Part shown: positions 58,403 to 64,000 of the stretch, piece after piece | Layout of the letters: the number at the start of each line of letters is the position of its first letter | How positions within the stretch are numbered: the first letter of the stretch is position 1 | Source: Homoserinibacter sp. YIM 151385 | GTDB lineage: Bacteria > Actinomycetota > Actinomycetes > Actinomycetales > Microbacteriaceae | NCBI RefSeq assembly: GCF_027912415.1 | Contig: NZ_CP115175.1 | Location: 2,170,001 to 2,234,000 of the forward strand | Reading direction: 5' to 3' | Length of the DNA stretch: 64,000 nt | Translations under genes and position numbers: made by a program | Notes under the pieces: generated by a model | What the model saw: only the letters and a program-made list of their open reading frames with translations | Databases searched by the model: none | Told to the model about the DNA's origin: nothing

Positions 58403-59038
58403 CTACCCCCTCAGGTGCGCGAGCAGCTCGCGCCGGACGCGCTGCAGCCCCTCGCGGAGCTGCTCGACCGCCTCGCGGTCGAGGGTCGCCGAGGCGGCCG
58501 CGCCGCGCAGCTCGGCGCGCAGCTCCTGCCGGAACTCGCCGAGCAGCAGCTCGGCCTCGTGGAGCTGCAGCCGGGATGCCGTGCGGGCGTCCCCGGGCGC
58601 GCTCTGCTCCTCGACGTGGGCGCGTCGCTCCTCGCGGCGGGCGTCCTGGCGGGCCTCCCGCGCCGCGTTCGCGAGATCCGCGCGAAGCGACCTCATCGCA
58701 TCCCCGACGCTCGAGCGGACCTCGTCGGCGAGCCGGCGCACCGAGTCGTCGACGGCGGACTCGATGCCGTCGAGCTCGTGCTCGCGCGACTGCAGCTCGG
58801 CGCGGCCGGTGGGCGTGATCTCGTAGACGGACTTGCGGCCGTCGACGGTCTTCTCGACGAGCCCCTCGTCCTGCAGCTTCGCCAGCCGCGGGTAGATGGT
58901 GCCGGCACTCGGCACGTAGGTGCCGCCGAAGCGGTCGCTCAGCGCCTGGATGAGCTCGTAGCCGTGCATGGATCGCTCGGCGAGCAGGCTCAGCAGGTAG
59001 AGCCGCAGGTGGCCGTGGGCGAAGACGGGGGGCGTCAT
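58403..59038 (-). CDS. PadR family transcriptional regulator
   Basis: A 211-residue protein. Residues 1-85 form the PadR winged helix (HLRLYLLSLLAERSMHGYELIQALSDRFGGTYVPSAGTIYPRLAKLQDEGLV). The rest is a long charged helical, coiled-coil-like tail for dimerisation. The ATG overlaps the stop of the DUF4097 gene (ATGA). It probably represses both genes through the two CGATATATCG palindromes before the DUF4097 gene. Confidence 0.92.
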   Translation of the reverse strand: MTPPVFAHGHLRLYLLSLLAERSMHGYELIQALSDRFGGTYVPSAGTIYPRLAKLQDEGLVEKTVDGRKSVYEITPTGRAELQSREHELDGIESAVDDSVRRLADEVRSSVGDAMRSLRADLANAAREARQDARREERRAHVEEQSAPGDARTASRLQLHEAELLLGEFRQELRAELRGAAASATLDREAVEQLREGLQRVRRELLAHLRG

Positions 59039-59835
59039 GCGAGCGCCCCGTGGAGGACGCTGACGTCGCCCGAGACGGTGTTGGCCGTGAAGTCGAGCCA
59101 GCGGCCGTCGAGCTCGCCGATCCGGTGAGTGTACCGACCGCGGACGCCGCGCACCGCGAGCTCGTCGAGCTGCAGCTTGCCGCCGACCGTGTTGATCGTG
59201 AAGGAGACGGGGACGCCGTGGGCGAGCCGGGCGCTGACGTCGCCGGAGACGGTGTTGATGCGCACGGTGTCGGGGGTGCCGTCGAGGTCGAGGAGGACGT
59301 CGCCGGAGACGCCGTCGCTCGAGAACTCGCGCACCTCGCCCGAGACGGCGACGTCGCCCGAGACCGTGTTGACGCCGACCCTGCCGCTGTGGCCGCGGAC
59401 GGCGAGCTCGCCGCTCACGGCGTTGAGCTTGAGGTCGCCGACGACGCCGTCGATGACGAGGTCGCCGGAGACGGTGCTCGCGGCGACGTCGCCGCGGAGG
59501 CCGCTGACGAGGGCGGTGGCGCTCACGACGCCGAGCTTGAGGGCGACGTCGCGCGGGACGGCGATGCTGAGCTCGGCGCGGTCCTTGCCGGTGAAGCTGC
59601 GGAACAGGTCGGTCCAGTTCTCCCAGCCGAGCTGCGGGTGGTCGACCTCGAGACGGTCGCCGTCGAGGGTGATCCGCAGCGGCTTGCCGGTGACGCCGTG
59701 CACCTCGATGCGCACGCCCGGCTCGTCGCGGGCGACGATGTCGACGCTGCCGCCGACGAGTCCGACCTTGAGGGCGCGGACGCCCTCGACGTCGATCGAC
59801 TTGGGGCCGTCGACGAGCCACTTCTCCTGGGCCAT
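59035..59835 (-). CDS. DUF4097 family beta-helix-like protein
   Basis: A 266-residue protein built of many xxVSGDVxxx repeats (STVSGDLVIDG, NAVSGELAVRG, NTVSGDVAVSG, and so on), the hallmark of DUF4097/DUF2807-like right-handed beta-helices. No signal peptide. Often paired with PadR regulators; may act in envelope-stress signalling. First gene of the operon, start ATG 59835 with GGGAGG upstream. Confidence 0.85.
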   Translation of the reverse strand: MAQEKWLVDGPKSIDVEGVRALKVGLVGGSVDIVARDEPGVRIEVHGVTGKPLRITLDGDRLEVDHPQLGWENWTDLFRSFTGKDRAELSIAVPRDVALKLGVVSATALVSGLRGDVAASTVSGDLVIDGVVGDLKLNAVSGELAVRGHSGRVGVNTVSGDVAVSGEVREFSSDGVSGDVLLDLDGTPDTVRINTVSGDVSARLAHGVPVSFTINTVGGKLQLDELAVRGVRGRYTHRIGELDGRWLDFTANTVSGDVSVLHGALA

Positions 59836-59850
59836 CTCGGCCTCCCTTCT

Positions 59851-59890
59851 CGCGATATATCGCGTGGTGTGCGAGTCACGATATATCGCG
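59851..59890. promoter_or_regulatory. Two PadR-type palindromes CGATATATCG
   Basis: CGCGATATATCGCG is a perfect 14-bp palindrome at 59851-59864; a second copy with core CGATATATCG lies at 59879-59888, centres 26 bases apart. They precede the DUF4097-padR operon. ATAT-based palindromes in a G+C-rich promoter fit PadR operators. Binding by the adjacent PadR is inferred. Confidence 0.72.
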
Positions 59891-59931
59891 TTCCCGCGTC
59901 GCGCAAGCGTTCGTCGAGAACCGGGGCTTGC

Positions 59932-59950
59932 GGTTGACGCCGCGTCAACC
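59932..59950. promoter_or_regulatory. MerR-type operator GGTTGAC-gccgc-GTCAACC
   Basis: Perfect 7-5-7 inverted repeat that includes TTGACG as a -35 box and lies 15 bases before the MerR-family ATG, with TACCGT as a possible -10. Dyads of this shape between promoter boxes are bound by MerR/TipA proteins and give autoregulation. Confidence 0.72.
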
Positions 59951-59965
59951 CCTACCGTGAACGGC

Positions 59966-60733
59966 ATGGACCGCAGCATCCAGGAGATCGCCCGCATCGC
60001 GGGCACCACCAGCCGCACGCTCCGCCACTACGGGGAGCTCGGTCTCCTGGTGCCCAGCCGCATCTCGAGCGGCGGGATGCGGCACTACGACGCCGAGGCG
60101 CTCGTCCGGCTGCAGCGCATCCTGCTGCTCCGCGAGCTCGGCGTCGGCCTGCCCGAGATCGCGCGCATCCTCGATGGAGCGCGCGAGGACGTGCCGGCGC
60201 TCCGGACCCACCTGGCGCAGCTCGGCCGGGAGCAGGAGCGGCTCGCGCGGCAGATCGCCGCGGTCGAGCGCACCATCGAGCAGATGGAGAAGGGAGTGGA
60301 GCCCATGGCCGAGGAGATGTTCGAGGGATTCGACCACGCGCAGCACCGCGCGGAGGTCCAGGAGCGCTGGGGCGAGGAGGCCGCCGCGCGCGGCGACGCC
60401 TGGTGGCGCGGCATGACGGAGGTCGAGCAGCGCGACTGGCAGGCGCGCGTCGCCGAGCTCTCGACCGCCTGGAGGGAGGCCGCCGCGCGAGGCGTCGACC
60501 CGGCGGGCGAGGAGGCGCAGGCGCTCGCCGCGCGGCACGCCGCCTGGCTGCGCGCCGTGCCCGGCACGCCCGGCGACGGCGGCGCTGACCGCGAGGGCTT
60601 CGCGGCGTACCTGATGGGACTCGGCGAGATGTACGTCGCCGACCCGCGGTTCGCCGCGAACTACGGCGGCCAGCCGGGCGCGCGCCTCGTGCGGGACGCG
60701 CTCGCGGTGCACGTCGAGCGCGAGCTCGGCTGA
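59966..60733 (+). CDS. MerR family regulator with TipAS ligand domain
   Basis: A 255-residue protein. N-terminal MerR winged helix (IQEIARIAGTTSRTLRHYGELGLLVPSR...MRHYDAEAL), a dimerisation coiled coil (about 85-115), then the TipAS-type antibiotic-sensing domain (FEGFDHAQHRAEVQERWGEEA... to the C-terminus, with YLMGLGEMYVADPRFAANYGG). It should activate or derepress its promoter on binding thiopeptide-like or other amphipathic drugs. Its start is almost leaderless relative to the operator. Confidence 0.92.
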   Translation: MDRSIQEIARIAGTTSRTLRHYGELGLLVPSRISSGGMRHYDAEALVRLQRILLLRELGVGLPEIARILDGAREDVPALRTHLAQLGREQERLARQIAAVERTIEQMEKGVEPMAEEMFEGFDHAQHRAEVQERWGEEAAARGDAWWRGMTEVEQRDWQARVAELSTAWREAAARGVDPAGEEAQALAARHAAWLRAVPGTPGDGGADREGFAAYLMGLGEMYVADPRFAANYGGQPGARLVRDALAVHVERELG

Positions 60734-60757
60734 GCGCCGGCGGGCCGCGCCGGCGGC

Positions 60758-60874
60758 TCAGGGGATGCGGAGCGGATCGGTCGGGAGTGCGCGGTAGCCG
60801 TCGCGCTCGACCACGACGACCGTCGCGATGCCCGCCCAGAGGGCGAGCGACGCGAGGCAGAGCAGCGTGATCAT
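60758..60874 (-). CDS. 38-residue single-helix membrane peptide downstream of yczE
   Basis: Frame MITLLCLASLALWAGIATVVVVERDGYR... ending DPLRIP: one membrane helix and a short polar tail. Its ATG overlaps the yczE stop (ATGA) and AAGGAGGTG stands before it at good distance, strong signs of translation. Small actinobacterial peptides of this shape (VERDGYRxxPTDP) often sit at operon ends. Function unknown. Confidence 0.72.
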   Translation of the reverse strand: MITLLCLASLALWAGIATVVVVERDGYRALPTDPLRIP

Positions 60875-61545
60875 GCAGGCACCTCCTTCGTCGACTCGGG
60901 GGAGCTGGGATCCCCGGGTGCCGTCGCCTCGGGAGCAACGGGCTCCGGCACCCGGAGAAGCGGGAGGGTCACGCCGACCATGGGGCCGATGAGCAGCGCG
61001 AAGGCGACCGTGCCGAGGCCGACGTTCCCGCCGAGCAGCCAGCCGGTGCCGAGGACCGCGATCTCGATCGCCGTGCGGACGACCCACACCGGCCAGCCGG
61101 TGCGCGCGTGGATGCCGGTCATGAGCCCGTCGCGCGGGCCCGGCCCGAAGCGCGCCCCGATGTAGAGGCCGGTCGCGACCGCGAGCAGGGCGAGCCCCGC
61201 GGCGAAGAGCAGGATGCGGGCGGGCAGCGCCTCGACGCCGCCCGGCATCTCGGGGATGAACAGGAAGCCGAGGTCGGCCGCCGGCCCCACGATGAGCACG
61301 TTGAGCACGGTGCCGATGCCGGGCTTCTGGCGGATGGGGATCCAGGCGAGGAGCACGACCGCGCCGACGAGCACCGTGATGAGGCCGAAGCCGAGGCCGG
61401 TCTGCTTGGCGATGCCCTGCGTCAGCACGTCCCACGGGGCGACGCCGAGGCCGGCGCGCACCATCATCGCGAGCGAGATCCCGTACAGCACGAGGCCGAC
61501 GAGGAGCTGCGCGATGCGGCGGGTGAGGAGCAGGCGCTGGGACAT
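60871..61545 (-). CDS. yczE: YczE/YitT family membrane protein
   Basis: A 224-residue protein with five to six helices, MVRAGLGVAPWDVLTQGIAKQTGLGFG and GARFGPGPRDGLMTGIHARTGWPVWVVRTAIE, which are family marks. YczE-type proteins are regularly divergent from a MocR-type regulator (YczR), as here. Proposed roles include transport or surfactin-linked functions; substrate unknown. Confidence 0.87.
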   Translation of the reverse strand: MSQRLLLTRRIAQLLVGLVLYGISLAMMVRAGLGVAPWDVLTQGIAKQTGLGFGLITVLVGAVVLLAWIPIRQKPGIGTVLNVLIVGPAADLGFLFIPEMPGGVEALPARILLFAAGLALLAVATGLYIGARFGPGPRDGLMTGIHARTGWPVWVVRTAIEIAVLGTGWLLGGNVGLGTVAFALLIGPMVGVTLPLLRVPEPVAPEATAPGDPSSPESTKEVPA

Positions 61546-61553
61546 GATGCAAT

Positions 61554-61589
61554 CCAATTCCCCGATTGGTCTTCATGCAAGGTGCCAAT
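61554..61589. promoter_or_regulatory. Three CCAAT/ATTGG half-sites between yczE and the MocR gene
   Basis: CCAAT at 61554-61558, ATTGG at 61565-61569 and CCAAT at 61585-61589 form two overlapping inverted pairs in the 61-base divergent gap. MocR/YczR proteins bind repeats of this kind, so the regulator probably acts on both promoters here. Confidence 0.6.
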
Positions 61590-61606
61590 CCGGGTACCGT
61601 GGCGGC

Positions 61607-63031
61607 ATGGCATCCCTCTCCTCGCGCTCATTGGCCACCCTGGCGACGGGCTGGCGCGATGCCACCACCGGTCCGGCCTACGGCGCGCTCGCCGACCGGA
61701 TCCGCCTCCTCGTCATCGACGGCCGCATCCCGCTCGGCACGCGGCTGCCGGCCGAGCGCGAGCTCGCGGCGCAGCTGCAGCTCAGCCGCACGACCGTGAG
61801 CGCCGCCTACGGGCAGCTCCGCGACACCGGCTACGTCGACAGCCTCCGCGGCTCGGGCAGCGTCGTCCGCCTCCCCGCCCGCGCCCCCGACCCCGGCGTC
61901 ACCACGACCCCCGAGTTCCTCGACCTCTCGAAGGCGACCATGCCCGGCATCCCCGCCGTGCTCGGCGCGACCGAGCGGGCCGCGGTGCTGCTGCCGCAGT
62001 ACTTCGGGGAGTCCGGCTTCGACGCGCTCGGCCTCGACATCCTCCGCCAGGGACTCGCCGACCGCTACACGCGGCGGGGGCTCCCGACGAGCGCCGACGA
62101 GATCATGGTCACGGTCGGCGCGCAGAGCGCGATCGCGCACGTCGCCCGCACCCTGCTCGGGCGCGGCGACCGCGTGCTCGTCGAGTCGCCGAGCTACCCG
62201 CACGCCTTCGAGGCGCTGCGCGCGGCCGGCGGCCGGCTCGTGCCGGTGAGCGTCTCCACCGAGGACGGCTGGGACGAGCTCGCCATGGAGCAGGCCATCC
62301 AACGCACGAGCCCCACGCTCGCCTACCTCATGCCCGACTTCCACAATCCGACCGGACGCTCGATGAGCCCTGAGCTGCGGCGCCGGGTCATCGCGCTCGC
62401 GCAGCGCCAGGGCACCACGCTCGTCATCGACGAGACCATGAGCGGGCTCGGCCTCGACGGACAGCCCGAGGCGCCGCCCTTCGCGATCTTCGGCGGTCCC
62501 GTCATCACGATCGGCTCGGTCGGCAAGAGCGTCTGGGGCGGGCTGCGCATCGGCTGGATCCGCGCCGACCGCGAGATCATCCAGCGCATCGCGCGCATGC
62601 GCTTCACCTACGACCTCGGCACTCCCGTGCTCGACCAGCTCATCGTCGCCGACCTGCTGCCCGACTACGAGCAGATCCTCGCCGACCGCCGCATCTTCCT
62701 CCGCGAGAACCGCGACCGGCTCGCCGCGCTCCTCGCCGACCGGCTGCCCGCCTGGCGGATGCCGCACGTCGAGGGCGGGCTCACCGCATGGGTGAACCTC
62801 GGCACGCCCGTCAGCTCGCAGCTCGCGCTGGCGGCCCGGAGCGAGGGCGTCGTCATCGCGGCCGGTCCCCGCTTCGGGCTCGACGGGGTCTTCGAGCGCT
62901 ACCTCCGCATCCCCTTCAGCCACCCCATCGAGGACCTCGAGCGCTCGGTCGAGGCGCTCGAACGCGCTTGGGCGCAGATCTCGCGGCACCCCGTCGCGGT
63001 CACGGGCGCGGATCTCGCGCAGGTGGTGTAG
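61607..63031 (+). CDS. MocR/YczR family regulator (GntR-type helix-turn-helix plus aminotransferase domain)
   Basis: A 474-residue protein. Residues about 20-90 are a GntR winged helix (YGALADRIRLLVIDGRIPLGTRLPAERELAAQLQLSRTTVSAAY). Residues about 120-470 are a class I aminotransferase fold with the PLP lysine region IGSVGKSVWGGLRIGW and MPDFHNPTGRSM. It binds PLP and regulates the divergent yczE. YczR-type proteins are common partners of YczE. Confidence 0.93.
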   Translation: MASLSSRSLATLATGWRDATTGPAYGALADRIRLLVIDGRIPLGTRLPAERELAAQLQLSRTTVSAAYGQLRDTGYVDSLRGSGSVVRLPARAPDPGVTTTPEFLDLSKATMPGIPAVLGATERAAVLLPQYFGESGFDALGLDILRQGLADRYTRRGLPTSADEIMVTVGAQSAIAHVARTLLGRGDRVLVESPSYPHAFEALRAAGGRLVPVSVSTEDGWDELAMEQAIQRTSPTLAYLMPDFHNPTGRSMSPELRRRVIALAQRQGTTLVIDETMSGLGLDGQPEAPPFAIFGGPVITIGSVGKSVWGGLRIGWIRADREIIQRIARMRFTYDLGTPVLDQLIVADLLPDYEQILADRRIFLRENRDRLAALLADRLPAWRMPHVEGGLTAWVNLGTPVSSQLALAARSEGVVIAAGPRFGLDGVFERYLRIPFSHPIEDLERSVEALERAWAQISRHPVAVTGADLAQVV

Positions 63032-63092
63032 GCCGTGTTGCCGAGCACCTTCGGCCTCCGCGCGAGCAGGCCGTGAACGCGCGTCGCGTGAT

Positions 63093-63250
63093 GTGACCTC
63101 GGATAAAGCCTGGGCTGCGATCGGGCCGTTGTTTCTGAGGATGGAGCCGCCGCAACGTTGTCGAGCTGTGCTTCGACAAGCTCGAGCAGTGGCGCGGGAT
63201 CGCGATGCGCTCCGACAGGGTCGCCCGCCGGAAATCCGCCCGCCAAGATG
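63093..63250 (+). pseudogene. IS5-family transposase remnant
   Basis: Two fragments in different frames: an N-terminal VTSDKAWAAIGPLF (from 63093), matching the usual start of IS5-type transposases, and a C-terminal RNVVELCFDKLEQWRGIAMRSDRVAR (from 63151), matching the family ending around its catalytic Glu (RNVVERCFNRLKQWRGIA-like). The whole middle is deleted. No clear terminal repeats are seen. It marks the change from host-like to less G+C-rich sequence. Confidence 0.75.
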
Positions 63251-63452
63251 TGATGCGGGGAAGCCTTCACTACCTCGCATTTCGCCGGGCGACTAGCCGA
63301 ACAATTGCTCTGCCCCGCACAGATCCTCCGACCCCGACCAGTCATAGCCCGGCAGGATTCCAACTTCGCGAGCGCCAGTTTCCACGAAGGCCAACGGCAG
63401 CGATTCCGCAGCCGCGAGTGGACGAGTGGATGGAATCAGAAGGGCGTGGTGG
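63251..63452. other. Non-coding stretch after the transposase remnant
   Basis: About 200 bases with lower G+C than the main chromosome. No supported gene, RNA or repeat is seen; open frames here lack ribosome sites and family resemblance. Confidence 0.5.
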
Positions 63453-64000
63453 TCAGGACATGGCGAGAGAGGCCCACGAGCTTTCGAAGAGCTTGGCTTT
63501 GCCGGTGGTGGACCACAGTTGCAGACAGAACAGTCGCCAGTACATCGCCCAGAGTTCGTCGTGCGGGGCGAGGTAGGTGACGTTCAGGCCGAGACCCCGT
63601 GCGGTCTCGTGAGAGATCATCTGCCCGTGTGAGTGCCACTTCTTGGTGTCGCTGAGCTGGTTGGCGATCTCGGTGGCGCGGGCGTCGTCATTGATCATCA
63701 CCTGGCCGAGGAGGGCTTCGGCGATGGAGCGGGATCGTTTGATCATGCGCTCTAGCTTGCGGACAGTGGCCGGTTCCATCTTGCCGAGCATGAGCCGGGC
63801 GACGGGGTCGTCGGGTTTGTCTTTGAGTCGTTCAGCGTGGAGGTGAAACGCGTCGAGGTAGCTCTGCGCGGAGAGTTGCTGCATGTGACCGTTGGAGTCG
63901 GGGAGGTCGACTTGCGGGTCGATCGCGCCGAGCTCGGAGGAGTCGGACATGACGATGGTGTTGGCACCGAGCGCGATGAGGGTGGCCGCGCTCTTGGCGT
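63453..64000 (-). CDS. Serine-dehydrogenase-proteinase/SppA-like protein, C-terminal part (gene continues beyond the window)
   Basis: The frame is open to base 64000. It begins AKSAATLIALGANTIVMSDSSELGAIDPQVDL, the highly typical segment of the SDH proteinase family (ClpP/crotonase fold, SppA-like), in which Lys-Ser-Ala-Ala-Thr follows the catalytic site. The remaining part has IKRSRSIAEALLGQVM and THGQ-like KKWHSHGQMISHETARGLGL, also family features. The internal ATG at 63950 is not the start. A membrane-linked serine peptidase is expected. Located beside an IS remnant in less G+C-rich DNA, so probably accessory. Confidence 0.75.
   Translation of the reverse strand, partial: AKSAATLIALGANTIVMSDSSELGAIDPQVDLPDSNGHMQQLSAQSYLDAFHLHAERLKDKPDDPVARLMLGKMEPATVRKLERMIKRSRSIAEALLGQVMINDDARATEIANQLSDTKKWHSHGQMISHETARGLGLNVTYLAPHDELWAMYWRLFCLQLWSTTGKAKLFESSWASLAMS

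Overview
The window is a piece of a very G+C-rich actinobacterial chromosome, most likely a member of the Microbacteriaceae. The reasons are the strong GC3 codon bias, a DUF3073 gene, a LAxTG-type sortase substrate, the YczE/MocR pair, and a scattered de novo purine gene set (purA, purL, purS-purQ, purC-purD, purF, purM). The family assignment is inference; no rRNA gene is present.

Layout. 1-1,454: end of a large DUF11-type surface protein and a lipoprotein. 1,765-5,111: TetR, a degenerate ABC-ATPase-like protein and a YhgE/Pip membrane protein in one operon with a palindromic operator. 5,167-7,227: purA and an acetyltransferase. 7,373-20,180: an ABC-transporter ATPase gene cut inside its Walker A motif by a 12.07-kb genomic island, followed at 20,177 by its FtsX-like permease. 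21,581-43,584: chorismate mutase, a secreted metzincin, purine genes, an MscS channel, a fused anthranilate synthase with a Trp-Trp leader peptide, and small membrane proteins. 43,756-51,697: a flavin monooxygenase-like gene, a glycogen-debranching-type enzyme, and a LacI-controlled sugar ABC importer. 51,694-52,345: a probable toxin/immunity remnant of different base composition. 52,512-63,031: ATPase, paired fluoride channels, an APC transporter, PadR/DUF4097, TipA-like MerR, and YczE/MocR. 63,093-64,000: an IS5-type transposase remnant and the end of a serine-dehydrogenase-proteinase-like gene, probably the start of another accessory segment.

The island (7,558-19,624) is the most unusual part. 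It is flanked by an 8-bp direct repeat, and removing it restores an intact 246-residue ATPase gene in frame. It holds two tandem large serine recombinases, both apparently broken (one by an in-frame TGA at a conserved Trp position, one lacking any standard start codon). It also holds a left cargo (AbrB-like regulator with an unknown partner; XRE-ImmA/IrrE protein translationally coupled to a tRNA-guanine-transglycosylase-like protein). The right cargo is a tightly packed operon of HTH-Ser/Thr kinase, 41-residue basic protein, DExH helicase, small Cys/His protein, HEPN-like protein and a protein with a PD-(D/E)XK-like motif. I read the right cargo as a candidate uncharacterised defence module and the XRE-ImmA/TGT-like pair as a second candidate. 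Both are inferences from domain content, coupling and island context. All base-composition statements are estimates by eye.
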